Positions 17,423 to 26,610 are shown, counted from the stretch's first letter. The stretch is DNA of 64,000 nucleotides from QHCA01 sp003244095 (GCA_038329965.1 JBBQNN010000002.1:1-64000), one strand, 5' to 3'. Numbers and translations: made by a program. The notes: generated by a model from the sequence alone, not told the origin.

Positions 17423-18322
17423 GTGGCCGAATCCGAAGGTACCCGCGTGGGCACCGCCCGCGTCAAGCGCGGGATGGCCGAGATGCTCAAGGGCGGCGTC
17501 ATCATGGATGTCGTCACGCCCGAGCAGGCAAAGATCGCCGAGGACGCCGGCGCGGTCGCCGTCATGGCGCTCGAACGGGTGCCGGCCGACATCCGGGCCC
17601 AGGGCGGGATCGCCCGCATGAGCGACCCGGACATGGTCGAGGGGATCATCTCGGCGGTCTCCATCCCGGTCATGGCCAAGGCCCGCATCGGGCACTTCGT
17701 CGAGGCCCAGGTGCTGCAGTCCCTCGGCGTGGACTACGTCGACGAGTCCGAGGTTCTCAGCCCGGCCGACGAGGCACACCACATCGACAAGTGGTCCTTC
17801 ACCGTGCCCTTCGTCTGCGGGGCCACCAATCTCGGTGAGGCGCTGCGCCGGCTCGGCGAGGGTGCGGCCATGATCCGCTCCAAGGGCGAGGCCGGGACCG
17901 GCAACGTGGTCGAGGCCACTCGTCACATGCGGTCCATCCGGGGCGAGATCCGCCGCCTGGGCAGCCTCGACGACGAGGAGCTCTACGGCGCCGCCAAGGA
18001 GCTGCGGGCGCCGCTCGACCTGGTCCGCGAGGTAGCGCTGGCCGGCAAGCTCCCGGTCGTGCTGTTCACCGCCGGAGGCATCGCCACGCCGGCCGACGCC
18101 GCGATGATGATGCAACTCGGCGCCGAGGGGGTCTTCGTCGGCTCCGGGATCTTCAAGTCCGGCAACCCGGCCCGCCGGGCCGAGGCCATCGTCAAGGCCA
18201 CCACGTTCTTCGACGACCCCGACGTGATCGCCAAGGTCTCCCGAGGGCTCGGCGAGGCCATGGTGGGCATCAACCTCGAATCGCTCCCGGACGAGGCGCG
18301 CTATGCCGGACGCGGCTGGTGA
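17423..18322 (+). CDS. pdxS: pyridoxal 5'-phosphate synthase, lyase subunit PdxS
   Basis: PdxS builds pyridoxal phosphate from ribose 5-phosphate, glyceraldehyde 3-phosphate and ammonia supplied by PdxT, forming a 12+12 complex. The 299-residue protein is full length; VKRGMAEMLKGGVIMDV, the catalytic lysine in VMAKARIGHFVEAQ and KGEAGTGNV phosphate loop are all present. GTG at 17423 has GAAAGG about 9 nt upstream. A -10-like TACCAT at 17370 suggests its own promoter. pdxT follows 27 bp later. Confidence 0.97.
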   Translation: MAESEGTRVGTARVKRGMAEMLKGGVIMDVVTPEQAKIAEDAGAVAVMALERVPADIRAQGGIARMSDPDMVEGIISAVSIPVMAKARIGHFVEAQVLQSLGVDYVDESEVLSPADEAHHIDKWSFTVPFVCGATNLGEALRRLGEGAAMIRSKGEAGTGNVVEATRHMRSIRGEIRRLGSLDDEELYGAAKELRAPLDLVREVALAGKLPVVLFTAGGIATPADAAMMMQLGAEGVFVGSGIFKSGNPARRAEAIVKATTFFDDPDVIAKVSRGLGEAMVGINLESLPDEARYAGRGW

Positions 18323-18349
18323 GAGCAGTCACGGCGCCCCGGTGACCCG

Positions 18350-18961
18350 GTGACCGCCACGGCTCCGGTCGTGGGCGTCCTGGCCCTGCAGGGCGACGTC
18401 CGCGAGCATGTGTTCGCCCTGACCGACGCGGGTGCGCGGGCACTGCCGGTACGCCGTCCCGACGAGCTCGCCGGCCTCGACGGACTGATCCTGCCCGGTG
18501 GCGAGTCCACGACGATGAGCAAGCTGGCCGCCGCCTTCGACCTGCTTGAGCCGCTGCGCAAGGCGGTGTCCGGCGGCCTGCCCGTCTACGGGGCGTGCGC
18601 CGGGATGATCCTGCTGGCCGATCGCCTCCTCGGCGCGCCACCGGACCAGGAGACCCTCGGCGGCATCGACATGACGGTGCGCCGTAACGCCTTCGGGCGG
18701 CAGGTCGACTCCTTCGAGGAGGACGTGCACCTCTCCGGGCTCGGCGACCAGCCCCTCCGCGCGGTGTTCATCCGGGCACCATGGGTGGAGTCGGTGGGCG
18801 ACGGCGTCGAGGTGCTCGCCACGGCGCGGGCACCCGCGTACGTCGGTAGGATCGTGGCCGTGCGGCAGGAGCACCTGTTGGCGACCAGCTTCCATCCGGA
18901 GCTCACCGGTGACACCCGGTTGCACAAGATGTTCGTAGGGATGGTGAGGGAGTCTTCATGA
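18350..18961 (+). CDS. pdxT: pyridoxal 5'-phosphate synthase, glutaminase subunit PdxT
   Basis: The 203-residue class I glutamine amidotransferase feeds ammonia to PdxS. The catalytic triad can be placed at Cys83 (VYGACAGM), His182 and Glu184 (FHPELT); LPGGESTT is the oxyanion strand. GTG at 18350 is taken as the start. The stop overlaps the yebC ATG (ATGA), so the two are coupled. Confidence 0.95.
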   Translation: MTATAPVVGVLALQGDVREHVFALTDAGARALPVRRPDELAGLDGLILPGGESTTMSKLAAAFDLLEPLRKAVSGGLPVYGACAGMILLADRLLGAPPDQETLGGIDMTVRRNAFGRQVDSFEEDVHLSGLGDQPLRAVFIRAPWVESVGDGVEVLATARAPAYVGRIVAVRQEHLLATSFHPELTGDTRLHKMFVGMVRESS

Positions 18962-19713
18962 GCGGCCACTCCAAGTGGGCGACCACCAAGCACAAGAAGG
19001 CCGTCGTGGACGCCAAACGGGGGAAGCTGTTCGCGAAGCTGATCAAGAACATCGAGGTCGCCGCCCGGACCGGCGGCGGCGACCCGGCCGGCAATCCCAC
19101 GCTGTCCGACGCGATCGTCAAGGCCAAGTCGCAGTCGGTGCCCAACGACAACATCGACCGCGCGCTCAAGCGCGGATCGGGTGAGCTGGCCGGGGGTGCC
19201 GACTGGGAGAACATCACCTACGAGGGCTACGGGCCGGCCGGGGTGGCGCTGTTCATCGAGTGCCTCACCGACAACCGCAACCGGGCGGCCTCCGAGGTCC
19301 GTACCGCGATGAGCCGCAACGGCGGCAACATGGCCGATCCGGGCTCGGTGGCCTACCTGTTCACCCGCAAGGGCGTGGTGCTGGTCGCCAAGACGACGGG
19401 CCTGAGCGAGGACGACGTCCTGACGGCCGTGCTCGATGCCGGCGCCGACGACGTGGAAGACATCGGTGAGGCCTTCGAGGTCGTCAGCTCGCCGGCCGAC
19501 CTCGAGGCGGTCCGTGCGGCGGTCACGGCGGCCAGCATGGAGATCGAGTCCGCCGACGTGTCGTGGCTGCCGTCGGTCACGGTCGACCTCGACGAGGACG
19601 GCGCCCGCAAGGTGCTGCGGCTGGTCGACGCACTCGACGACTGCGACGACGTGCAGAACGTCTGGGCCAACTTCGACATCTCCGACCGGGTCCTCGAAGC
19701 CGTCGAGGCCTGA
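18958..19713 (+). CDS. yebC: YebC/TACO1-family protein
   Basis: The 251-residue protein begins with the family hallmark MSGHSKWATTKHKKAVVDAK and keeps the three-domain structure (GRNGGNMADPGSVAYLF-like core). YebC proteins were first described as transcriptional regulators and are now linked to relieving ribosome stalling at proline-rich stretches. It sits directly upstream of ruvC in many bacteria. The start overlaps the pdxT stop. Confidence 0.94.
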   Translation: MSGHSKWATTKHKKAVVDAKRGKLFAKLIKNIEVAARTGGGDPAGNPTLSDAIVKAKSQSVPNDNIDRALKRGSGELAGGADWENITYEGYGPAGVALFIECLTDNRNRAASEVRTAMSRNGGNMADPGSVAYLFTRKGVVLVAKTTGLSEDDVLTAVLDAGADDVEDIGEAFEVVSSPADLEAVRAAVTAASMEIESADVSWLPSVTVDLDEDGARKVLRLVDALDDCDDVQNVWANFDISDRVLEAVEA

Positions 19714-19715
19714 TC

Positions 19716-20156
19716 ATGCGGCTCAAGGCCACGCTCAGCTCCAAGGCCGAGGTGCCCCTGTCCTTCGAGCAGCGCGAGGAACTCGGCGGGGGCGTGCGGA
19801 TCCCGATCGCCGGCACGATCAACGGGACCCCCTTCCGTACGACGTCGTTCCGGATGGGTGACTTCACCGGCATCGCCTTCCGCAAGGAGACCCAGCGCGC
19901 CGCCGGCGTGGCCCCCGGCGACGAGATCGACCTGGAGATCTCCCGCGACACGGCCGAGCGCACGGTGGAGCCGCCCCCCGCGCTGGCCGCCGCGTTCGGC
20001 ACCGATCCGGCCGCCAAGGCGGCCTTCGACCGGATGTCGTTCACGCACCGTCGGGAGTACGCCGAGTGGATCGCCGACGCCAAGCAGGAGGCGACGCGCA
20101 AGAAGCGGGTTGCCAGGGCGCTGGAGTTGCTGCGGGCGGGCAAGCCGGCCCGCTGA
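19716..20156 (+). CDS. DUF1905 / YdeI-OmpD-associated domain protein
   Basis: The 146-residue protein starts 2 bp after the yebC stop. Residues 1-80 match the DUF1905 beta-barrel (GTINGTPFRTTSFRMGDF, GVAPGDEIDLEI); residues 95-140 match the YdeI/OmpD-associated helical tail (FDRMSFTHRREYAEWIADAK ... RKKRVARALELL). The function is unknown; the family is sometimes named for bacteriocin protection. It is an unusual insert between yebC and ruvC. Confidence 0.75.
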   Translation: MRLKATLSSKAEVPLSFEQREELGGGVRIPIAGTINGTPFRTTSFRMGDFTGIAFRKETQRAAGVAPGDEIDLEISRDTAERTVEPPPALAAAFGTDPAAKAAFDRMSFTHRREYAEWIADAKQEATRKKRVARALELLRAGKPAR

Positions 20157-20265
20157 CCGGAGGCGCGGGCCTCGTGCCGGCAGCAAAGGCGCCGGCCACC
20201 TCACGGGCCGATCGTCGGAGTTGGCGTGTCGCTCCAGTCACGGTTGGCGAGCAGCCGATAGCGTG

Positions 20266-20281
20266 TCGAACACGTGTTCGG
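20266..20281 (+). promoter_or_regulatory. LexA/SOS box upstream of ruvCAB
   Basis: TCGAAC-ACGT-GTTCGG contains a perfect 14-bp palindrome (20267-20280) and matches the actinobacterial/Gram-positive LexA box (CGAAC-N4-GTTCG). It lies immediately downstream of a -10-like TAGCGT (20259-20264) and 22 bp ahead of the ruvC start, so bound LexA would cover the transcription start. Confidence 0.8.
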
Positions 20282-20303
20282 AACATGCTCGGAGGTGTGG
20301 CGG

Positions 20304-20828
20304 GTGCGGGTGCTGGGGGTCGACCCGGGGCTGACCCGGTGCGGTGTGGGCGCCGTCGACGGCCGCCCCGGCGGTCCGGCGTCGCTCGTGCACTTCGACG
20401 TCCTGCGCACCCCGCCCGACGCCGACATTGCCACCCGCCTGCTGTTCCTGGCCGACGCGTTCGCGGTGGCGATCCACGACCTGCGGCCCGATGTGGTGGC
20501 GGTCGAGCGGGTGTTCAGCCAGCACAACGTCCGTACGGTCATGGGCACGGCCCAGGCCGGGGCGGTCGCGATCACCGCCGCCGCGCGGGCCGGCGTCCCG
20601 GTGGCCCTGCACACGCCCAGCGAGGTCAAGGCGGCCGTGACGGGCTCGGGGCGGGCCGACAAGGCGCAGGTGACCGTGATGGTGACCCGCTTGCTGCGGC
20701 TGTCCAGCCCGCCCAAGCCGGCCGATGCGGCCGATGCGCTGGCCCTGGCGATCTGCCAGCTCTGGCGCGGCCCGGGGCAGGCCCGACTGGCCGCCCTGGT
20801 GACGGCGGCCGCGGCGGCGCGGCAGTGA
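20304..20828 (+). CDS. ruvC: Holliday-junction resolvase RuvC
   Basis: RuvC cuts Holliday junctions produced by recombination. The 174-residue protein has the four catalytic acids: Asp7 (GVDPGLTRCG), Glu68 (VERVF), Asp141 and Asp144 (DAADALALA). GTG at 20304 is chosen because GGAGG (20291-20295) lies 8 nt upstream; the GTG at 20295-20298 is too close to that site. The stop overlaps the ruvA GTG by 4 bp. An SOS box precedes the operon. Confidence 0.95.
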   Translation: MRVLGVDPGLTRCGVGAVDGRPGGPASLVHFDVLRTPPDADIATRLLFLADAFAVAIHDLRPDVVAVERVFSQHNVRTVMGTAQAGAVAITAAARAGVPVALHTPSEVKAAVTGSGRADKAQVTVMVTRLLRLSSPPKPADAADALALAICQLWRGPGQARLAALVTAAAAARQ

Positions 20829-21427
20829 TCGCCAGCGTCAGTGGCCGGGTCGCCGCCGTTGCTCCCGACGGGGCGGTCATCGAGGTGGGGGGCATCGGGC
20901 TTTCGGTGCAGTGCGCGCCGGGCACCCTGGCCCGGCTGCGGATCGGCGAGACGGCCCGGCTGGCCACCAGCCTGGTGGTCCGCGAGGACTCCTTGACCCT
21001 GTACGGCTTCGCCGACGACGAGGCCCGCTCGCTCTTCGAGCTGCTCCAGACCGCCTCCGGGGTGGGCCCGCGCCTGGCCCAGGCGATCCTGGCGGTCCTG
21101 TCGCCGGTGGAGGTGCGCCGGGCGGTCGCCACCGAGGACCTGCCGACGCTGACCCGGGTCCCCGGCATCGGCAAGAAGGGCGCCGAGCGGCTGGTCCTGG
21201 AGTTGCGCGACCGGATCGGCTCGGTCGAGGGCGGCGAGCCATTCGGCGCCCCGCAGCCGGACGGCGCGGCGCCGTGGCGCGAGCAGGTGCGGCAGGCCCT
21301 GGTCGGTCTGGGCTGGTCACCTCGCGAGGCGGAGGAGGGAGTCGTGGCGGTGGCGGCCGATGCTGACGCCGGCACCGACGTCGCCGTACTGCTCAAGACC
21401 GCCATCCAGGCACTGGGTCCTCGATGA
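20825..21427 (+). CDS. ruvA: Holliday-junction branch-migration protein RuvA
   Basis: RuvA binds the four-way junction and loads RuvB. The 200-residue protein has an N-terminal OB fold (IASVSGRVAAVAPDGAVIEV), tandem helix-hairpin-helix motifs (LQTASGVGPRLAQAIL and LTRVPGIGKKGAERLVLEL) and the small C-terminal domain III (ALVGLGWSPREAEEGV) that touches RuvB. It starts inside the ruvC stop (GTGA). Confidence 0.95.
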   Translation: MIASVSGRVAAVAPDGAVIEVGGIGLSVQCAPGTLARLRIGETARLATSLVVREDSLTLYGFADDEARSLFELLQTASGVGPRLAQAILAVLSPVEVRRAVATEDLPTLTRVPGIGKKGAERLVLELRDRIGSVEGGEPFGAPQPDGAAPWREQVRQALVGLGWSPREAEEGVVAVAADADAGTDVAVLLKTAIQALGPR

Positions 21428-21428
21428 C

Positions 21429-22478
21429 GTGCGGTCCGCGGTGAGCGAGCCCGAGGTGGTGGTGTCGGCCTACGCCGAGCCGGCCGAGCGAGAGGTCGAG
21501 GCCACGCTGCGCCCGCGCACCCTCGCGGAGTTCGTCGGCCAGCCGCGGGTGCGCGAGCAGTTGGAGCTGGTCCTGCACAGCGCGCTGCGGCGGGGCAAGC
21601 CGCCCGACCACGTGCTGCTCTCGGGCCCGCCCGGGCTGGGCAAGACCAGCCTGGCGATGATCATCGCTGGCGAGCTCGGCGCGAGCATCCGGGTCACGAG
21701 CGGCCCGGCCATCGAGCGGGCGGGTGACCTCGCCGCCATCCTGACCAACCTGGCGGCCGGGGACGTGCTGTTCATCGACGAGATCCACCGCATCGCCCGG
21801 CCGGCGGAGGAGCTGCTCTACGTGGCGATGGAGGACTTCCGGGTCGACGTGATCCTCGGCAAGGGGCCGGGCGCTACGGCGATCCCGCTCGACGTCGAGC
21901 CGTTCACCCTGGTCGGGGCGACCACCCGGTCCGGCCTGCTCACCGGCCCGCTGCGCGACCGGTTCGGGTTCGTCGGCCACATGGACTTCTACGAGCCGGC
22001 CGACCTGGAGCGGGTCCTGCACCGCAGCGCCGGCATCCTCGGCGTGCCGCTGCGGCCGGACGGTGCGGTCGAGATCGCCGGACGATCCCGCGGCACCCCC
22101 CGCATCGCCAACCGGCTGCTCCGCCGGGTCCGTGACTTCGCCGAGGTGCGGGCCGACGGTGTCGTCGACCGCGCGGTCGCCGTGGCCGCGCTGCGCGTCT
22201 ACGACGTCGACGACCTGGGCCTGGACCGGCTCGACCGGGCGGTCCTGACCGCTCTGGTGTCCCGTTTCGGCGGCGGTCCGGTCGGCGTGTCGACGCTCGC
22301 AGTGGCGGTGGGGGAGGAGGCCGAGACCGTCGAGGAGGTCGCCGAGCCCTTCCTCGTCCGGGCCGGGCTCCTGGCCCGGACCCCGCGCGGTCGGGTCGCC
22401 ACGCCCGCGGCCTGGCGGCACCTCGGGCGCGCCGTCCCGGCGGTGGCCCACCCGCCGGCCCTCTTCGACGACCTATAG
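21429..22478 (+). CDS. ruvB: Holliday-junction branch-migration ATPase RuvB
   Basis: The 349-residue AAA+ motor drives branch migration. Walker A is GPPGLGKTS (about residues 66-74), Walker B LFIDEIHR (about 116-123), sensor 1 VGATTRSG, and a C-terminal winged helix with FGGGPVGVSTLA. The start is uncertain: GTG 21429 (1 bp after the ruvA stop, coupled) or GTG 21441; neither has a clear ribosome binding site. Confidence 0.95.
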   Translation: MRSAVSEPEVVVSAYAEPAEREVEATLRPRTLAEFVGQPRVREQLELVLHSALRRGKPPDHVLLSGPPGLGKTSLAMIIAGELGASIRVTSGPAIERAGDLAAILTNLAAGDVLFIDEIHRIARPAEELLYVAMEDFRVDVILGKGPGATAIPLDVEPFTLVGATTRSGLLTGPLRDRFGFVGHMDFYEPADLERVLHRSAGILGVPLRPDGAVEIAGRSRGTPRIANRLLRRVRDFAEVRADGVVDRAVAVAALRVYDVDDLGLDRLDRAVLTALVSRFGGGPVGVSTLAVAVGEEAETVEEVAEPFLVRAGLLARTPRGRVATPAAWRHLGRAVPAVAHPPALFDDL

Positions 22479-22618
22479 GCTCGGAACACTGCCGGAGGGC
22501 CGCTCGTTGGTCCGGCAGCAGATCCGCGCGCATGCGGATCCGACCTAGACTCCCGCGGCGCGCTCGTTCGTGTCGCCTGCCGTCGCCCAACGCCTCATGC
22601 CCGAAAGGTCCCACACCA

Positions 22619-23017
22619 GTGACCACCGCAAGCCACCTCGTCGTGGCCGCCAGTTCGAGCAAGGGCTCCGGACTCACCCCGCTGTTCCTCCTGCTCGGCC
22701 TGTTCGCCTTCACCTACCTGATCCTGATCCGGCCACAGCGCAACCGCGCGAAGGCCCTGCGGGAGACCCAGGCGACGCTGGCACCAGGCTCGGAGATCAT
22801 GACCACGGCGGGGCTATACGCCACCGTGGTCGAGATCGGTGACGACTCGGTGACGCTCGAGACCTCGCCGGGAGTGCATCAGCGCTACGCCCGTGCCGCG
22901 GTGGCCCGCGTCATCACCTCCGGCACCGGCGAGGACGCCGGCGAGGACCCGGACGAGGGAGTCGGTGAGGAGACCGAGGGGGAGGCACCCGACGGCGCCT
23001 CTGCGATCGAGCGCTAG
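22619..23017 (+). CDS. yajC: preprotein translocase subunit YajC
   Basis: The 132-residue protein has one transmembrane helix (LTPLFLLLGLFAFTYLILI) followed by RPQRNRAKALRE and the small cytoplasmic domain (GSEIMTTAGLYATVVEI). The C-terminal 30 residues are strongly acidic (Glu/Asp/Gly), a lineage-specific tail. It associates with SecDF. GTG at 22619 has GAAAGG 10 nt upstream. The 140-bp gap after ruvB contains a -10-like TAGACT near 22546. Confidence 0.92.
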   Translation: MTTASHLVVAASSSKGSGLTPLFLLLGLFAFTYLILIRPQRNRAKALRETQATLAPGSEIMTTAGLYATVVEIGDDSVTLETSPGVHQRYARAAVARVITSGTGEDAGEDPDEGVGEETEGEAPDGASAIER

Positions 23018-23083
23018 CCCGCATCGGCGATACTGAGCGCGAGCCCTGACAGAGCCAAAGACGACCAAGGAGAGAGACCCCCC

Positions 23084-24808
23084 GTGGCAGTACCGTCTGG
23101 ACAGTTGCAGGTCGGCCGCTACTTCCTGGCTCTCGCCGCAATCGTCGCGCTGATCTATGGCCTGGTCTTCTTCACCGGCTCGACCCGCACACCAAAACTG
23201 GGCCTCGATCTGCAGGGTGGCACTACGGTAACGCTCAAGGCGGCCACCACCAACGGCAAGCCCCCTTCCAAGGAGAGCCTCTCCCAGGCCCGCACCATCA
23301 TCGAACGGCGGGTCAACGGCTCGGGTGTCGCCGAGGCGGAGGTGCTCACCCAGGGCAAGGACCAGCTCGTGGTCTCCGTGCCCGGCCGGCAGAAGATCGT
23401 GCAGTTGACCAGCACCGCCCAGCTGCGCTTCCGCCGGGTGATCCAGGCGCAGGCCAACACCGCCCCGGCCGTCACGCCGTCGCCGGGTGGTTCACCCTCG
23501 GCCTCCCCGAAGGCCCCGGTCGTGGGCGGCGCCTCGCCGACCCCGAGCAAGAAGCGGGTGCTGACCTCCGCCCTCGTCGCGCCGACGCCGACACCGACCC
23601 CCACGACGGCCACCAGCCCCAAGCCCGGGGCGTCATCGAGTGCGGCGCCCACGGATGCTGTCCTGACGACGCTGCTCTCCCGGCCCGCCGAGACGCTCTT
23701 CGCCGACCCAAGGATGACCTGTCAGGTGCTGGCCCTGCGGCCCTCCGGTGCGGTCGAGGACGCCAAGAAGAAGCAGGTCGCCTGCGACACCGCGAATCAG
23801 AACAAATACCTGCTCGACGTCGCCAAGGTCCTCGGCACCGACGTCAGCGGCGCCGACTACCAGGTCGACTCGACCTCTGGTCAGTGGAAGGTCACCGTCA
23901 ACTTCAAGAACAAGGGCCAGGGACGCTGGACCGACCTGACCCGGGAGGCGTTCAACGCGACACCGCCCACCAACCGGGTCGCCATCGTGCTCGACGACTC
24001 GGTGATCTCCGCTCCTGACATCCTGGGCGTCATCACCGGGCCGGCCGATATCAGCGGGCAGTTCAGCCAGTCGGAGGCCAAGAGCCTCGCCAACCAGCTC
24101 AAGTACGGCGCCCTGCCGTTGCACTTCGACGTCCTCACCAACGACGCGGTGTCACCCACGCTGGGCACCGACCAGCTCAAGGCCGGCCTGCTCGCCGGTG
24201 GCATCGGGCTCGCCCTGGTGGCGTTGTACTCCCTGCTCTACTACCGGCTCCTCGGCTTCGTCACGATCATCAGCCTGGCACTGTCCGGCGTGATCACCTA
24301 CGGACTGATCGTGCTGCTCGGCCGCCAGATCGGCTTCACCCTCACGCTGGCCGGCATCGCCGGTTTCATCGTGGCCGTGGGTATCACGGCGGACTCCTTC
24401 GTCGTCTTCTTCGAACGAATAAAGGACGAGGTGAAGGACGGGCGCAGCGTGCGCTCGGCCATCCCGCGCGCCTGGGTGCGCGCCCGGCGGACCATCCTCT
24501 CGGCGGACGCGGTGTCCTTCCTGGCCGCTGCGGCGCTCTACGTGTTCACGGTCGGGGCGGTCAAGGGATTCGCGTTCACCCTCGGCCTGTCGACGATCCT
24601 CGACCTCGTGGTGGTTTTCCTGTTCACCCATCCACTCGTGTCGCTGACCGCCCGGTGGCGGACGTTCGACTCGCCGCGGATGACCGGGCTCGGCAACGTC
24701 CGGCACCACGATCCGGTGCTGGCCGGTGCCGCCGGCCAAGCGGGTGCCGCCGGTGTGCCGGGGCTGTCCACCCGCACCCGCACCCGCAGCGCCGCGAAGG
24801 AGTCCTGA
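23084..24808 (+). CDS. secD: protein translocase subunit SecD
   Basis: SecD uses the proton gradient to help pull secreted proteins through SecYEG. The 574-residue protein has a first transmembrane helix, LGLDLQGGTTVTLKA, a large extracytoplasmic P1 domain and five C-terminal helices with the RND-like segment AGFIVAVGITADSFVVFFERIKDE. The P1 domain carries a 70-residue low-complexity insert of Pro/Thr/Ser/Ala (about residues 125-190), common in actinobacterial SecD. GTG at 23084 is preceded by AAGGAGAGAG. Confidence 0.95.
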   Translation: MAVPSGQLQVGRYFLALAAIVALIYGLVFFTGSTRTPKLGLDLQGGTTVTLKAATTNGKPPSKESLSQARTIIERRVNGSGVAEAEVLTQGKDQLVVSVPGRQKIVQLTSTAQLRFRRVIQAQANTAPAVTPSPGGSPSASPKAPVVGGASPTPSKKRVLTSALVAPTPTPTPTTATSPKPGASSSAAPTDAVLTTLLSRPAETLFADPRMTCQVLALRPSGAVEDAKKKQVACDTANQNKYLLDVAKVLGTDVSGADYQVDSTSGQWKVTVNFKNKGQGRWTDLTREAFNATPPTNRVAIVLDDSVISAPDILGVITGPADISGQFSQSEAKSLANQLKYGALPLHFDVLTNDAVSPTLGTDQLKAGLLAGGIGLALVALYSLLYYRLLGFVTIISLALSGVITYGLIVLLGRQIGFTLTLAGIAGFIVAVGITADSFVVFFERIKDEVKDGRSVRSAIPRAWVRARRTILSADAVSFLAAAALYVFTVGAVKGFAFTLGLSTILDLVVVFLFTHPLVSLTARWRTFDSPRMTGLGNVRHHDPVLAGAAGQAGAAGVPGLSTRTRTRSAAKES

Positions 24809-24809
24809 C

Positions 24810-26039
24810 GTGAGTCTGGCCGGCCGTCTCTACCGGGGCGAGACCAACTTCGACCTCATCGGCGCCCGTAAACGGTGGTATCTGGCCTCCGGCGGGCTGC
24901 TGCTGGTCTGCCTGTTGTCCTTCATCTTCAGCGGATTCAATCTCGGCATCGAGTTCGCCGGCGGCAACTCCTATCTCGTGCCGGAGAAGCCGGGAGTGAC
25001 GGTGGCTTCGGTACGCACGGCGGTCACGTCGGCCGGGGTCGAGGTGGCCAGCGCACAGGAGGTAGGGACCGGCGCCAACCGCCGCGTTCAGGTGCGCACC
25101 CCCGAGCTCAAGCCGGCGTTGGACCTGCAGGTCAGGGACGCCATCGCCAAGGGGACCGGGATCGCATCCAGCGATGTCAGCGAGACAGCGGTGAGCTCGT
25201 CGTGGGGCAGTGACGTGACCAAGAAGGCGCTCACCGGCCTGCTCGTCTTCCTGGTGGCCGTGTGCATCTACATCGGTTTGCGCTTCGAGCCCAAGATGGC
25301 CATCGCGGCGATCGTCGCGCTGCTGCACGACGTCATCGTCGCGGCCGGCATCTACTCCCTCGTGGGCTTCGAGGTGACCCCGTCGACGATCGTGGGTTTC
25401 CTCACCATCCTCGGGTTCTCGCTGTACGACACCGTCGTCGTCTTCGACAAGATCGCCGAGAACACCAAGGGACTGCTCGGCGGGGCCCGGATGACGTTCT
25501 CCGAGGCGGCCAACCTGGCGGTCAACCAGACCTTCATGCGCTCGATCAACACCTCGCTGATCGCGCTGCTGCCCGTCGCCGGCCTGCTGTTCGTCGGCGC
25601 CGGCCTGCTCGGTGTCGGCACGCTCAAGGACCTCGCGCTGGTGCTGTTCGTCGGCCTGGCCTCCGGTGCCTACTCCTCGCTGTTTCTCGCCGCCCCGGTC
25701 CTCGCCGATCTCAAGGAGCGCGAGCCGGCGTACGTGGCGCTGCGCCAGCGGGTGCTCGCGAAGCGGACCGGCGGGCAGTCCGGGCAGGGCCGCCGACCGG
25801 CCCGGCCGGCCGGCGGCGCGAGCGAGCGCAGGCCCGCGAAGTCCACGACGGCCACGGCCGTGCTCGACCGGGACCAACCCGGTGGCGATTCCGCCGACGA
25901 CTCTGCCCATGACAAGGGGACCGCCCCGGTCGCCTCGGCACCGGCCAAGCGGCCGGTGCAGCGCTCCGGCGCGCGGCCCGGAGGGCCCGGTGCCCGCAAG
26001 AAGGGCGGCCGGCCGAGCGGGAGCAAGCGCAAGCGGTGA
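24810..26039 (+). CDS. secF: protein translocase subunit SecF
   Basis: The partner of SecD; 409 residues with six transmembrane helices, FNLGIEFAGGNSYLV and the RND-like motif FLTILGFSLYDTVVVFDKI. The C-terminal 100 residues are a Pro/Ala/Arg/Lys-rich cytoplasmic tail, probably disordered and basic. GTG at 24810 follows the secD stop by 1 bp and has GAAGGAG 7 nt upstream, which lies inside secD. Confidence 0.95.
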   Translation: MSLAGRLYRGETNFDLIGARKRWYLASGGLLLVCLLSFIFSGFNLGIEFAGGNSYLVPEKPGVTVASVRTAVTSAGVEVASAQEVGTGANRRVQVRTPELKPALDLQVRDAIAKGTGIASSDVSETAVSSSWGSDVTKKALTGLLVFLVAVCIYIGLRFEPKMAIAAIVALLHDVIVAAGIYSLVGFEVTPSTIVGFLTILGFSLYDTVVVFDKIAENTKGLLGGARMTFSEAANLAVNQTFMRSINTSLIALLPVAGLLFVGAGLLGVGTLKDLALVLFVGLASGAYSSLFLAAPVLADLKEREPAYVALRQRVLAKRTGGQSGQGRRPARPAGGASERRPAKSTTATAVLDRDQPGGDSADDSAHDKGTAPVASAPAKRPVQRSGARPGGPGARKKGGRPSGSKRKR

Positions 26040-26069
26040 GATTGGCCCCGTCAGCGTGAGCAGGACAGG

Positions 26070-26603
26070 ATGAGTGCAGCCGATGCGGCGACGCTCGTCG
26101 CCGCGCACATCGGTGACGTTCCCGACTTCCCCCTGCCGGGAATCCTGTTCAAGGACCTGACCCCACTGTTCGCCGACGGCGCCGCGCTGCGGCAGGTGGT
26201 CGACGCCCTGATCGCCGGCCAGGACGGCGCCGGCTTCGACGTGGTCGCCGGCATCGAGGCACGGGGTTTCGTCCTGGCCGGAGCCATCGCCTACGCCACT
26301 GGCGTGGGGATGGTGCCGGTGCGCAAGGCCGGCAAGCTGCCTCGCGAGGCACTCGCCGAGAGCTACGCGTTGGAGTACGGCGAGGCCACCCTGGAGGTGC
26401 ATGCCGAGGGCCCGATGGCCGGGGCGCGGGTCCTGGTGGTCGACGACGTGCTGGCCACAGGGGGCACCGTCGCGGCGACCCTGAGGCTGGTCGAGCGGGC
26501 CGGCGGCCAGGTGTCGGGCATCGCCGTCGTGCTGGAGCTGGCCGGTCTCGGCGGGCGGGCACGGCTGGCCCCGTGGCCCGTTGCTGCACTGCTGCGAGTG
26601 TGA
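26070..26603 (+). CDS. apt: adenine phosphoribosyltransferase
   Basis: Converts adenine and PRPP to AMP. The 177-residue protein shows DFPLPGILFKDLTPLF, GIEARGFVLAGAIA and the PRPP-binding loop VLVVDDVLATGGT (about residues 123-135). ATG at 26070 has AGGACAGG directly upstream. apt between secF and rel is the usual actinobacterial order. Confidence 0.93.
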   Translation: MSAADAATLVAAHIGDVPDFPLPGILFKDLTPLFADGAALRQVVDALIAGQDGAGFDVVAGIEARGFVLAGAIAYATGVGMVPVRKAGKLPREALAESYALEYGEATLEVHAEGPMAGARVLVVDDVLATGGTVAATLRLVERAGGQVSGIAVVLELAGLGGRARLAPWPVAALLRV

Positions 26604-26610
26604 CGCCCGG

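Noticed and set aside
20234..20261. GCCGATAG ahead of ruvC resembling a sigma-28 -10 box
   Set aside because: No TCAA-like element at the 16-nt spacing (only TCCA at a different distance), and the context is explained by the TAGCGT/LexA region.
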